Part shown: in pieces, positions 1 to 8,036 of the stretch
Layout: each line of letters begins with the position of its first letter
Position numbering within the stretch: position 1 is the first letter of the stretch
Assembly (NCBI RefSeq): GCF_017876755.1
Contig: NZ_JAGIOO010000001.1
Coordinates: 2,790,001 to 2,854,000, forward strand
Direction: 5' to 3'
Origin: Crossiella equi
GTDB lineage: Bacteria; Actinomycetota; Actinomycetes; Mycobacteriales; Pseudonocardiaceae
DNA length: 64,000 bases
Notes under the pieces: model-generated
The model's input: the letters and a program-made list of their open reading frames with translations, nothing else
Told to the model about the DNA's origin: nothing
Databases searched by the model: none
Position numbers and translations under genes: made by a program

Positions 1-1231
1 CGCGGTTGCCCGCCGAGACGAAGGTGGACAGGCCGAGCCCGCGTTCGGCGGCGGTGGCGAGGATGGCGCTGCCCAGGGCACCGGACTGGCAGAAGAACCC
101 GGTGCGCCCGCGGCCGGGCAGGGTGGGTGCCAGGGAGGCGTTGAGCCGGAACGCGGCGTCGGTGTTGACCACGCCGAGCGCGTTCGGGCCGACCACGCGC
201 ATGCCGTGGGCCCGGGCCTCGCGCACCAGCTCGCGCTGCCGCTCCTCGCCCTCGGCGCCGGTCTCGGCGAACCCGGAGCTGACCACGACCAGGGCTTTCA
301 CGCCCTTGGCCAGACAGGCGTCCATGACCCCACCGACCCCGGCCGCGGGCACCGCCACGACGGCCAGGTCCACGTCGTCGGGGATGTCCAGCACGGACGG
401 GTAGGCGCGCACGCCGCGGACCGAGCGGTGCTCGGCGTTGACCGGGTAGACCGGTCCGGCGAAGTCGGCCACCAGCAGGTTGCTGAGCACGGCGTGGCCG
501 ACCTTGCTGTGGTCGGTGGACGCGCCGATGACGGCGACCGAACGCGGATGCAGCAGGTTGTGCACGCTGCGCGCCTCGGCGGCCTGCTCCCGGGAGTGCG
601 CGACGGCCAGCGACTCCTCGGTGGGGTCGATGGCGAACTCCAGGTGCAGCACGCCCTCGTCGAAAGCGCGGCTGACCTCGTAACCGGCCTCGCGGAACAC
701 GCGCACCATCTGCCGGTTCTCCGCGAGCACCTCGGCCACGAACCGCCGCAGCCCGACCTCGCGCCCGGCCGCGGTGAGGTGTTCGAGCAGGATCGAGCCC
801 AGGCCCCGGCCCTGGTGGTCGTCCTCGACCACAAACGCCACCTCGGCCAGGTCGCCGTCCGGCTCACCGGGGCTGACCTGCGTTTTCACCAGCGCGGCCT
901 TGCCGGTGCCGCTGAGCCGGTCGAACCGCCCGACCGCGGTGATCTCGTCACCGAGCAACGCCACCAGCGCGACCCGGTTGTGGTGGTCGACGGTGGTGAA
1001 GCGCTTGAGGTCGCGGTCCGGGATGCGCGGGTACGGCCCGAAGTAGCGCAGGTAGCGGGTGCGCTCGGAGAGCCGTCCGTGGAAGGCCCGCAGCCGTTCG
1101 GCGTCGTCGGGGGTGATGGGCCGCAGGTGCACCGTGCCGCCATCGGTCAGCACGACGTCGGCCTCCCAGGACCGGGGGTAGTCGTACGGGTCGCGCTCCT
1201 CGGCGGTGGGTGGGCGCTCGTCGACGGTCAC
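1..1231 (-). CDS. GNAT acetyltransferase fused to acyl-CoA synthetase-like domain (Pat-type), 3' truncated by window
   Basis: N-terminal 410 residues of a larger protein cut by the left window edge. Residues about 28-200 form a GNAT domain with the acetyl-CoA loop QGRGLG at 140-145. From about residue 225 a CoA-binding Rossmann domain of the ADP-forming acetyl-CoA synthetase family begins (SVAVIGAS at 231-238). Actinobacterial proteins with this order are usually near 900 residues and include lysine acetyltransferases that act on acyl-CoA synthetases. The GTG start lies 9 nt after the stop of the acuC-type deacetylase, so the two are almost certainly cotranscribed as a protein acylation/deacylation pair. 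Domain order and CoA-binding motif are seen; acetylation of a synthetase is family knowledge; the targets here are inferred. Confidence 0.88.
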   Translation of the reverse strand, partial: MTVDERPPTAEERDPYDYPRSWEADVVLTDGGTVHLRPITPDDAERLRAFHGRLSERTRYLRYFGPYPRIPDRDLKRFTTVDHHNRVALVALLGDEITAVGRFDRLSGTGKAALVKTQVSPGEPDGDLAEVAFVVEDDHQGRGLGSILLEHLTAAGREVGLRRFVAEVLAENRQMVRVFREAGYEVSRAFDEGVLHLEFAIDPTEESLAVAHSREQAAEARSVHNLLHPRSVAVIGASTDHSKVGHAVLSNLLVADFAGPVYPVNAEHRSVRGVRAYPSVLDIPDDVDLAVVAVPAAGVGGVMDACLAKGVKALVVVSSGFAETGAEGEERQRELVREARAHGMRVVGPNALGVVNTDAAFRLNASLAPTLPGRGRTGFFCQSGALGSAILATAAERGLGLSTFVSAGNR

Positions 1232-1240
1232 GGCATGTCC

Positions 1241-2416
1241 TCAGTCCCGGGGGTCGTCGGGGTCCAGTCCGTGCAGCGGGAAGACCGCGCGCCGGGTGTC
1301 ACGGATGGCGCTGTCCACGGCACCGGAGTCGGCACCGTCCCACGGCTGGTACCCAGGGTCGCACTCGTCGGTCATCGCGGACGGCAGCGGCACGTGTGGG
1401 GCGAGTCGCGCCGTGTGGGCCACCCAGTCCGCGGGCAGGGCGGTGGCCGGGTCCAGGTCGCGGTCCAGCGCGGTCGCCAGCAGGTGGGTCCACGAGCGGG
1501 GTACCACGCGGGTCAGCGCGTAACCACCGCCGCCGAGGACCAGCCACTTGCCGCCCGAGTACCGCTCGGCGAGCTCGCGCAGCGCCTGGTAGGTGGCGCG
1601 GTGCCCGTCCACGGACAGCCCGAGGTCGGCCAGCGGGTCCTCGCGGTGGGTGTCGGCACCGCACTGGGTGACCAGCACCTGCGGCCGGAAGGCCTGGAGC
1701 AGCGAGGGCACGGTGGCGTGGAAGGCCCGCAGCCAGCCCGCGTCGGTGGTGCGCGGCGGCAGGGCGATGTTCACCGAGGTGCCCTCCGCCTCCCCGACCC
1801 CCAGCTCACGGGCGAAGCCGGTGCCCGGCCACAGGGTCAGCGGGTGCTGGTGCAGCGAGATCGTGAGCACGCGCGGGTCGTCGTAGAAGGCCGCCTGGAC
1901 GCCGTCGCCGTGGTGGACGTCCACGTCGAGGTAGGCGACCCGCTCGACCCCTCCGGCGAGCAGGTCGGCGATGGCCACCGAGCAGTCGTTGTAGACGCAG
2001 AACCCGGCGGCGTGCCCGGCCATGGCGTGGTGCAGGCCGCCCGCGAGGTTGACCGCGCGGTCGGCCCGGCCCTCCACGATCGCCCGTGCGGCCAGCAGCG
2101 AACCACCCGCGACCAGCGCGGATGCCTCGTGCATGCGGTCGAACACGGGGTTGTCCGCGGTGCTCAGGCCGTGCCCGACCTCCCAGGCCGAGGTCGGCGC
2201 GGCCTGCACCGCGGCCAGGTAGCTCGGCTCGTGCACGCGCTCCAGCTCCGCGTCGGTGGCGGGCACCGGTACCAGCGGTGTGACACCGTCCAGGACCCCC
2301 AGCGAGCGGGCCAGGCGCATGGTCAGGTCCAGCCGGACCGGGTTGAGCGGGTGGTCGCCGCCCATGTCATAGCCGAGGAACGCCTCGTCCCACACCACCG
2401 CAACCCGATCGCCCAT
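1241..2416 (-). CDS. acuC: AcuC-type protein deacetylase (class I/II histone-deacetylase fold)
   Basis: 391-residue zinc-dependent deacetylase of the HDAC/AcuC family, usual family length. The paired active-site histidines are HH at 129-130, followed by H135 in HAAGF. The zinc motif DVDVHHGDG lies at 164-172 and a further acidic motif (CGADTHREDP) sits near residue 260. Members remove acetyl groups from lysines of acyl-CoA synthetases and other proteins. It is the middle gene of a minus-strand set: the SnoaL-like gene ends 9 nt upstream and the GNAT/CoA-synthetase gene begins 9 nt downstream. In Bacillus acuA (acetyltransferase) and acuC are likewise linked, which supports opposing functions on a shared target. 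The function assignment is strong; the substrate is not visible. Confidence 0.92.
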   Translation of the reverse strand: MGDRVAVVWDEAFLGYDMGGDHPLNPVRLDLTMRLARSLGVLDGVTPLVPVPATDAELERVHEPSYLAAVQAAPTSAWEVGHGLSTADNPVFDRMHEASALVAGGSLLAARAIVEGRADRAVNLAGGLHHAMAGHAAGFCVYNDCSVAIADLLAGGVERVAYLDVDVHHGDGVQAAFYDDPRVLTISLHQHPLTLWPGTGFARELGVGEAEGTSVNIALPPRTTDAGWLRAFHATVPSLLQAFRPQVLVTQCGADTHREDPLADLGLSVDGHRATYQALRELAERYSGGKWLVLGGGGYALTRVVPRSWTHLLATALDRDLDPATALPADWVAHTARLAPHVPLPSAMTDECDPGYQPWDGADSGAVDSAIRDTRRAVFPLHGLDPDDPRD

Positions 2417-2425
2417 GCCGCGAAC

Positions 2426-2869
2426 CTACCGTGTCAGACCGGCGACCGGGGCGAGCCCGAGCTGGGCGAGCACGCTGAGCATGTCGAGGTAGACCCGCTC
2501 GCACACCAGCGCCGCGCCCTCGAAGACGAAGAACGCGGTGGCCTGCACGGTGAACTCCCGTCCGGTGGGCGGGATGTCCCGCAGCGGCCCCTTGTGCGTG
2601 CCCTTGAGCAAGAACTCCACGATCACCGCGTCGTCGCAGTGGTGCAACCGGAGCAGCTCGTTGCGCTGGTCGGGGAAGGCCGTGCGGCTCTCGTGGAAGT
2701 AGGTCCGCACGGCGTCCAGACCGTCGTAGACGTCCCCGGTGGCGATGATCTCGTAGCGCGGGTGCTCGAAGGTGCCCAGCGTGAGGTCGTACTCGTGCCG
2801 GTTCTCCGACTCCATGTGTTCCCGCACGAGCGCTTCCCGGGCGGCGCGCAGCTCCGAGGTCACTGACAC
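2426..2869 (-). CDS. SnoaL-like / NTF2-fold protein
   Basis: 147-residue cytoplasmic protein of the SnoaL/ester-cyclase NTF2-like superfamily. The TGDVYDGLDAVRTYF segment and the repeated hydrophobic strand pattern (VIVEFLLKGTHKG, FTVQATAFFVFEG) are typical of a cone-shaped NTF2 fold. Start chosen at GTG 2869 because GGAG stands 7 nt upstream; an in-frame GTG at 2863 is an alternative, and the longer upstream reading is arginine-rich and implausible. It heads the set with acuC and the acetyltransferase. The fold is used by polyketide cyclases, isomerases and many non-enzymatic ligand binders, so no reaction can be assigned. Confidence 0.75.
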   Translation of the reverse strand: MSVTSELRAAREALVREHMESENRHEYDLTLGTFEHPRYEIIATGDVYDGLDAVRTYFHESRTAFPDQRNELLRLHHCDDAVIVEFLLKGTHKGPLRDIPPTGREFTVQATAFFVFEGAALVCERVYLDMLSVLAQLGLAPVAGLTR

Positions 2870-3046
2870 CTTCGTACTCCTTGGTCCTCGCGGGCGTTGT
2901 CGCGCCCATCGTGCCCCGGCGCGATCAGCCCACGTGGCCATTCCTCCAATTTGTGCCTGGGATCGTTGGCAGCGCGACAGGTCGCGTGACCCGGGAGGAC
3001 CTGCGGCACGTGACCGGGCTCACGGACCACCGGGCGCGGGACCCCG

Positions 3047-4411
3047 CTACCCCCGGCGTTGCGCGGAGGCCAGCCCGGCCACCCGGCGGTGCAGGGCGTC
3101 CACGGTGTGCTCGTGCTCGGGCTTCATGAGCACGCTGCGCAGGATCCGTGCCGACCCGGTGTCCTCGGCGAGCCGGTGCCCGCGCCGCCGCAACGCCTCG
3201 GCGGTGACCGAGTACGTCGCCAGGAACACCGGGTCGGCCTCGTCGGCCATGCCGGTCTCCAGCACCCACTGGCTCGCGGTGTCCACTTCGGACAGTGACG
3301 CTCGGGTGGGCAGGCAGCTCACGATGTCCAGGTCCGGCCGCTGGTAGAGCGCCAGCTCGTCGGAGGCCTCGATCAGCTCGGCCCAGCGCAGTGCGGCCCG
3401 GCGCCCGGCCGCGAGCACCTCGCCCAGGCCGTCCCGGGTCAGCGGCAGCACGCGCAGGGTCAGCCACAGCGCGGCCGCGGCCGCACCCGCCCGGCTGCAC
3501 TCCAGGGTGATCTCGCCCGGGTGCAGGTCACCGGAGGTGAAGTAGGTGTACGGGGAGTCGTGCAGGTAGAAGCGGCCCACCGCCGGGTCAGCGAAGAGCA
3601 CCGCACCACAGCCGTAGGGCTGGAGGCCGTGCTTGTGCGGGTCGACCACCACCGAGTCGCAGCCCGCGATCGCCGCGAACGGCTCCGCCGCGATGCCCTC
3701 CCCTCCCGCCAGCAGCGAGAAGAACCCGCCGTAGGCCGCGTCCACGTGCACCCGCACCCCGTGCTCGCGGGCCAGCGGCAGCACCTGGTGGATCGGGTCC
3801 ACCGCGCCCAGCCCGGTGGTGCCCGGGGTGACCACGACCGTGCCGACGCCGCCGCGCCGCAGCCGCTCGGCCAGCGCGTCCAGGTCCATCCGGCCCGCGC
3901 TGTCGGCGGGCACGGACTCGCTGGCCACGCCCAGCAGCTGGCACATGCGGCCGTGCGTGTAGTGCGCGTCCTCGCAGTGCAGCACCACCTTGCCCGGGTG
4001 GGTCTCCCGGGCCACGTACAGCGCCTCCAGGTTGGCCATGGTGCCGCTGCTGGTCAGGTGCCCGAGGTGGGTGGCGAAGCCGAACATGCCCGCCAGCTGG
4101 GCCACCACCTCCTTCTCCAGCGCGGCGGTGGCCCGGCCACCATCCAGGGAGTGGTTGTTCGGGTTGATGCGCATCGCCGCGTGGTAGCCCACGACCGCGG
4201 CCGGGTGCGGCGGCTTCTGCATCTGCCCGGCGTAGCGCGGGTGGTGGTACGGGTAGCTGATCCGCAACCGTTCCCCCAGCTCGGCCAGCGCCTCGCCGAA
4301 CCGGTCCTCGGGCACCGCCAGCGCGGGGTGCGGCTCGAACTCGCCGTGGCCCTTGGCCCACCGCTCGTGCGCGTCCTCGGCGACGCCCAGCCAGTGCCGC
4401 AGGTTCACCAT
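3047..4411 (-). CDS. PLP-dependent group II decarboxylase family protein
   Basis: 454-residue fold-type I PLP enzyme. A SSGTMANLEAL phosphate-binding segment, the HVDAAYGG motif (the aspartate that pairs with the PLP nitrogen) and the Schiff-base lysine in VVVDPHKHGLQPYG identify the group II amino-acid decarboxylase family, whose DPHK signature resembles tyrosine/aspartate decarboxylases of the MfnA type. It probably decarboxylates an amino acid to a primary amine. The ATG has GAGGAG just upstream and lies 7 nt after the stop of the glutamine-synthetase-like gene, so the two form an operon. A plausible reading is that the amine is made here and gamma-glutamylated by the partner ligase. The amino-acid substrate cannot be read from sequence. 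Confidence 0.8.
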   Translation of the reverse strand: MVNLRHWLGVAEDAHERWAKGHGEFEPHPALAVPEDRFGEALAELGERLRISYPYHHPRYAGQMQKPPHPAAVVGYHAAMRINPNNHSLDGGRATAALEKEVVAQLAGMFGFATHLGHLTSSGTMANLEALYVARETHPGKVVLHCEDAHYTHGRMCQLLGVASESVPADSAGRMDLDALAERLRRGGVGTVVVTPGTTGLGAVDPIHQVLPLAREHGVRVHVDAAYGGFFSLLAGGEGIAAEPFAAIAGCDSVVVDPHKHGLQPYGCGAVLFADPAVGRFYLHDSPYTYFTSGDLHPGEITLECSRAGAAAAALWLTLRVLPLTRDGLGEVLAAGRRAALRWAELIEASDELALYQRPDLDIVSCLPTRASLSEVDTASQWVLETGMADEADPVFLATYSVTAEALRRRGHRLAEDTGSARILRSVLMKPEHEHTVDALHRRVAGLASAQRRG

Positions 4412-4418
4412 CAGCTCC

Positions 4419-5753
4419 TCACAGGTGGTAGCCGTACTCGCGGATCTCCCAGTCCGTGACGTGCCGGGCGAACCGCTCGACCTCGAAGCGCTTCACCGCC
4501 GTGAAGGCCGCCACCAGGTCCGCGCCCAGCACCTCGCCCAGCGCCACATCCTCGGCCAGGGCGGCCAGGGCCGTGCCCAGGTCGCCGGGCAGCACGTGCG
4601 CGCGGGCCGGGTCGTAGCCCCAGCCGCGCAGCGGTTCGCCCGGCACCAGCTTGTGCTCGATGCCCAGCCAGGCCGCCGCCAGCACCCCGGCCAGGCCCAG
4701 GTACGGGTTGGCCGAGGCGTCCCCGAGCCGCACCTCCAGCCGCGCGGCCCGGCCCCGGCCCGGCGGTACCCGCACCATCGCACACCGGTTGTCCAGGCCC
4801 CAGTCGGCCAGGAACGGCGCCAGGGTGTCCGGCTGCAGGCGGCGGTAGGCGTTGACCGTCGGCGCCAGCAGGGCGGTCAGCGCCGGGGCGTGCGCGAGGA
4901 CGCCCGCCACCGCGTGTCCGGCCAGCTCGGACAGGCCGTGCTCGCCGTCCGGGTCGTCGAAGAGGTTGTCACCGTCCTCGTCGGTCACCGAGAGGTGCAG
5001 GTGGAAGCCGGAGCCGCCTTCGTCGTTGAACGGCTTGCCCATGAACGTGGCGTGCAGGCCCTCCGCCGCGGCCAGCTCGCGCACCGCGTACTTGAACGCG
5101 TAGCAGGAGTCGGCCGCCGCCAGCGCGGGCTCGTGGCCCAGGTTGATCTCGAACTGCCCGGAGCCGAACTCGTGGTTGCCCCCGGTGACCGGCAGGCCCA
5201 TCGCGGTCAGCCTGCGCAGGAACAGCGGCAGCAGCGCCCTCGGGTCACCCTTGTACCCGGTCGTGTACACGTTGCCCGGCGCGTCCCCGTACCGGGTGAA
5301 GTCGGGGTTGGTCAGGAAGAACTCCAGCTCGGGACCGACCACGGGGTACAGCCCCACCTGGGTGAAGCGCGCGAGCACCCGCCGCAGCGCCGACCGGGGG
5401 TCCTCCGCCGCGGGGTTGCCGTCGGGCTCGCTGACCTCGGCCAGGCACCACGCGGTGCCCTCGGCCCACGGCAGCCGCCGCACGGTCTCCGGCAGCGGAC
5501 GGGCCACCACGTCGGGCAGCCCGGCGTCCAGGGCCGAGGCCACCGGGATGTTCTCCCCGCGCGGGCTCGTGTAGTAGACACCCCGGCAGAAGCCCAGGCC
5601 CCCGGTCACCAGGTCCGGCAGGAGGCGGGCTGGCACTTCCTTGCCACGCGGGATGCCGATCAGGTCCGGAAAGGTCACCCGGAGCAGGTCCACGCCGTCG
5701 GCCGCCAGCTCTCCGGCCACGGTCCTGGCCCGCCTGCCTGCGCCTTCGGCCAT
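4419..5753 (-). CDS. Glutamine synthetase-like gamma-glutamyl-amine ligase
   Basis: 444-residue member of the glutamine synthetase family. Visible hallmarks are DLIGIPRGKEVP near the N terminus (the DxxGxxRGK form common in GlnA-like amine ligases rather than true GlnA), the metal-binding ELEFF, the NHEFGSGQFEIN strand, and the glutamate/ATP loop GGSGFHLHLS. No adenylylation-type Tyr motif is evident. Members ligate glutamate to amines such as putrescine or ethanolamine. The ATG at 5753 is preceded by GGAGGGG at good spacing. A perfect 14-bp palindrome lies 20 nt upstream and recurs in front of the aldehyde dehydrogenase gene, so both are probably controlled by the MarR gene between them. The exact amine is inferred only as a class. 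Confidence 0.83.
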   Translation of the reverse strand: MAEGAGRRARTVAGELAADGVDLLRVTFPDLIGIPRGKEVPARLLPDLVTGGLGFCRGVYYTSPRGENIPVASALDAGLPDVVARPLPETVRRLPWAEGTAWCLAEVSEPDGNPAAEDPRSALRRVLARFTQVGLYPVVGPELEFFLTNPDFTRYGDAPGNVYTTGYKGDPRALLPLFLRRLTAMGLPVTGGNHEFGSGQFEINLGHEPALAAADSCYAFKYAVRELAAAEGLHATFMGKPFNDEGGSGFHLHLSVTDEDGDNLFDDPDGEHGLSELAGHAVAGVLAHAPALTALLAPTVNAYRRLQPDTLAPFLADWGLDNRCAMVRVPPGRGRAARLEVRLGDASANPYLGLAGVLAAAWLGIEHKLVPGEPLRGWGYDPARAHVLPGDLGTALAALAEDVALGEVLGADLVAAFTAVKRFEVERFARHVTDWEIREYGYHL

Positions 5754-5771
5754 GCCGACCCCTCCGCAAAC

Positions 5772-5789
5772 TCGTTTGGATCCAAACAA
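5772..5789. promoter_or_regulatory. Palindromic operator upstream of the GS-like gene
   Basis: 18-bp site whose core GTTTGGATCCAAAC (5774-5787) is a perfect palindrome. It lies 19 bp upstream of the GS-like start. A near-identical site stands before the aldehyde dehydrogenase gene at 6484-6501 (consensus TTGTTTGGAKCCRAACAA). The MarR-family gene at 5888 sits between the two sites, so it is the natural candidate to bind both; binding itself is inferred. Confidence 0.7.
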
Positions 5790-5887
5790 TAGGGGGCGGC
5801 GCGGCGGCCGCACAAGAGAGCTTCCGGCAAACGATTTGAGCACGCCTGCCCACGTTCACTCGGTCGGCGGGCGCGGTTACCCGCACA

Positions 5888-6430
5888 ATGATCGCTGTGA
5901 CGACACAGCGCACCGTGCAGGAGACCGAGCACGCGGTCCGCGAACGACTCGGCGAGCTGCCACTGGACTTCGAGGCCATGGCGGCCGTCGCCAACATCCA
6001 CCGGGCCGCGGTCGCCGTGCGCAACCACATGGAGGGCGTCGTGCTGCGCCCGGCCGGGCTCACCTGGACCGGGTTCGTGGTGCTGTGGGTGGTGTGGATC
6101 TGGGGTGACATGGAGACCCGGCACGTGGCCGCGGAGGCCGGGATCACCAAGGGCACCCTCACCGGCGTGGTCAAGACGCTGGAGTCGGGCGGGCTCATCG
6201 AGCGCCGCGAGCACGCCGAGGACGGCCGTCTCGTGGTGCTGCACCTGACCGTGAAGGGCAAACGGTTGATGCGCAAGCTCTTCCCCGCGTTCAACGCAGA
6301 GGAGTCCTTCGTCGTGGACGAGATGAGCACGGGCAAGCGCCAGCAGCTCGCCACCATCCTGCGTGGGCTTATCGGCCACCTGGAGCGCGATGGCGAGTCG
6401 CGCCGGACCGCGGTGCGCAAGCAGGGCTGA
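5888..6430 (+). CDS. MarR-family transcriptional regulator
   Basis: 180-residue winged-helix regulator. The helix-turn-helix spans roughly residues 75-105 (HVAAEAGITKGTLTGVVKTLESGGL) and is followed by the wing IERREHAEDGRLVVLHLT with the conserved Asp-Gly-Arg. MarR proteins are dimeric repressors released by small ligands. It is divergent from the GS-like/decarboxylase operon and precedes the aldehyde dehydrogenase gene on the same strand by 82 nt. Both flanking transcription units carry the same palindrome, so local regulator of the whole locus is the likely role. Start ATG 5888; an in-frame GTG four codons later is possible. I see no clear copy of the operator directly before this gene. 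Confidence 0.9.
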   Translation: MIAVTTQRTVQETEHAVRERLGELPLDFEAMAAVANIHRAAVAVRNHMEGVVLRPAGLTWTGFVVLWVVWIWGDMETRHVAAEAGITKGTLTGVVKTLESGGLIERREHAEDGRLVVLHLTVKGKRLMRKLFPAFNAEESFVVDEMSTGKRQQLATILRGLIGHLERDGESRRTAVRKQG

Positions 6431-6483
6431 AAGTCCCGAACCCCCGTTCACTCATTGACCGCGTTCCGCGTACCTGCCTAGCT

Positions 6484-6501
6484 TTGTTTGGAGCCGAACA
6501 A
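6484..6501. promoter_or_regulatory. Second copy of the MarR-type operator, before the aldehyde dehydrogenase gene
   Basis: TTGTTTGGAGCCGAACAA matches the site at 5772-5789 in 16 of 18 positions when read in inverse orientation, with conserved outer arms TTGTT and AACAA. It ends 11 nt before the ATG and immediately precedes the GGGGGG ribosome-binding region, a position suited to repression. Confidence 0.68.
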
Positions 6502-6512
6502 GGGGGGCGGAC

Positions 6513-7970
6513 ATGGTCGCGACCGTGGCCGGGGTGCGGATTCCCGAGGAGCACTGGATCGACGGGTCCTGGGTCGGCTCCCCGGCCCGGTTCCTCGACC
6601 ACTCCCCCCTCGACGAGGAGCCCGTCGCGGAGCTCGCCCGGGGCGGGGCGGCCGAGATCGACGCGGCGGTGCAGGCCGCACACCGCGCGTTCCGTCACTT
6701 CTCGCGCACCACCCGCGAGGAGCGCGCCGCGCTGCTGCACGCCATCGCGGAGGAGGTGCTGCGGCGCCTGGACCACCTCGCGGCGGTCGAGACCGTGGAC
6801 AGCGGCGGACTGCTGCGCACCCACCTGCGCGTGACGCTGCCCAAGGTCGCACACGTCTTCCGGTTCTTCGCCGACCGGCTGCTCGAGCTGCACCACCCCG
6901 ACTTCCACCTGCGGGCACACCGCAACCACGTCAGCTGGGAGCCCGCGGGCGTGTGCGGGCTGATCACGCCATGGAACACACCGCTGTTCCACGCCGCCTG
7001 GCGGCTGGCACCCGCGCTCGCGGCGGGCAATACCGTCGTGCTCAAGCCACCCGCCTGGGCACCGCTGACCGCCGCACTGCTGTGCCGCGTGGCCGCCGAC
7101 GCCGGACTGCCCGACGGCGTGCTCAACCTCGTGCACGGCACCGGCGACGAGGCGGGCGCGGCCCTGGCCGCCCACCCGCGGCTGGCCCGGCTCGCCTTCA
7201 CCGGCGCGGCGCGCACCGGCAGGCTGGTGGCCGCCGCGGCCGGGCAACGGCTGACTCCAGTATCCCTCGAACTGGGCGGGAGTTCACCCCTGGTCGTGTT
7301 CGCCGACTGCGAACTCGACCGCGCGGTGGCCGTGGCCGTGGGGCAGTACGACCACGCCGGGCAGGGCTGTCTGTCCGCGACCCGGCTGCTCGTGGAGCAG
7401 TCCGCCGCCGAGGAGTTCACCACCCGGTTCCTGTTACGCGCCAACACCTTGCGCCAGGGCGACCCTCGGGACGTGCGCACCGACGTCGGCCCGCAGATCC
7501 ACCGCGAGCACCTGGACCGGGTGGACGCGGCGGTCTCCGGCGCCCTCGCCGCCGGGGCCCGCCCACTGCTGGGCGGCAGGCGCAACGACAGGCTCGGCGG
7601 GCTGTACTACCGCCCGACGCTGCTGGCCAACCCGCCGCCGGGCGCGGAGGTGCTCACCGAGGAGGTGCTCGGCCCGGTGCTCACGCTGCAGACCTTCACC
7701 ACCGAGACCGAGGCGCTGGCCCTGGCCAACGACGGCCGCCACGGCCTGGCCGCCACCGTGTTCACCGGCAGCCCGGACCGCGCCCGCCGCGTGGCCGGGG
7801 CTCTGGCCGCGGGCACCGTGTGGGTGAACTGCTCCGGGATCCGCGACCTGCGCGCCCCGTACGGCGGGGCGAGGGAGTCCGGCATCGGCCGGGGCGGCGG
7901 CCAGTGGAGCTTCGACTTCTTCTGCGACGTCAAGAACTCCGTGTTCTCCCCGGACGGCTGGTCGGGCTGA
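6513..7970 (+). CDS. NAD(P)-dependent aldehyde dehydrogenase
   Basis: 485 residues, normal length for the superfamily. The general-base glutamate is E253 in SLELGGSSPL and the catalytic cysteine is C286 in AGQGCLS. The N-terminal PWNTPLF segment and the cofactor lysine in VVLKPPAWAPL are also present. It oxidises an aldehyde to the acid. Similarity of the motif set is closest to the semialdehyde dehydrogenase branch (HpcC-like), which is only suggestive. The shared operator with the GS-like/decarboxylase operon implies a joint pathway in which an amine or its glutamyl derivative is oxidised to an aldehyde and then to an acid; the amine-oxidising step is not encoded here. The stop codon lies inside the terminator stem. 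Confidence 0.88.
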   Translation: MVATVAGVRIPEEHWIDGSWVGSPARFLDHSPLDEEPVAELARGGAAEIDAAVQAAHRAFRHFSRTTREERAALLHAIAEEVLRRLDHLAAVETVDSGGLLRTHLRVTLPKVAHVFRFFADRLLELHHPDFHLRAHRNHVSWEPAGVCGLITPWNTPLFHAAWRLAPALAAGNTVVLKPPAWAPLTAALLCRVAADAGLPDGVLNLVHGTGDEAGAALAAHPRLARLAFTGAARTGRLVAAAAGQRLTPVSLELGGSSPLVVFADCELDRAVAVAVGQYDHAGQGCLSATRLLVEQSAAEEFTTRFLLRANTLRQGDPRDVRTDVGPQIHREHLDRVDAAVSGALAAGARPLLGGRRNDRLGGLYYRPTLLANPPPGAEVLTEEVLGPVLTLQTFTTETEALALANDGRHGLAATVFTGSPDRARRVAGALAAGTVWVNCSGIRDLRAPYGGARESGIGRGGGQWSFDFFCDVKNSVFSPDGWSG

Positions 7971-7999
7971 CCCCGTGGTCCTGCCACGGGGTCAGCCCG
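7963..7999 (+). terminator. Strong hairpin terminator after the aldehyde dehydrogenase gene
   Basis: A perfect 16-bp stem (7963-7978 with 7984-7999) closes a 5-nt loop TCCTG and includes the aldehyde dehydrogenase stop codon. It separates two convergent genes and could also stop transcription from the EF-Tu gene on the other strand. No T-run follows, as is common in high-GC actinomycetes. Confidence 0.8.
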
Positions 8000-8036
8000 C
8001 CGGTCAGGCGGTACCACCGTCAGGACGGTGCTGCCG

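Noticed and set aside
206-2866. Very long plus-strand open frame (886 codons) opposite acuC
   Set aside because: It is the antisense shadow of three well-supported minus-strand genes; the translation is Val/Gly/Arg/His-rich without domains.
4353-5792. Long plus-strand frame opposite the GS-like gene
   Set aside because: Antisense shadow in high-GC DNA; the minus-strand gene has motifs and a ribosome site.
5829-5840. CAAACGATTTG near the MarR promoter as a third operator
   Set aside because: Shares only short half-sites and wrong spacing compared with the two clear copies.
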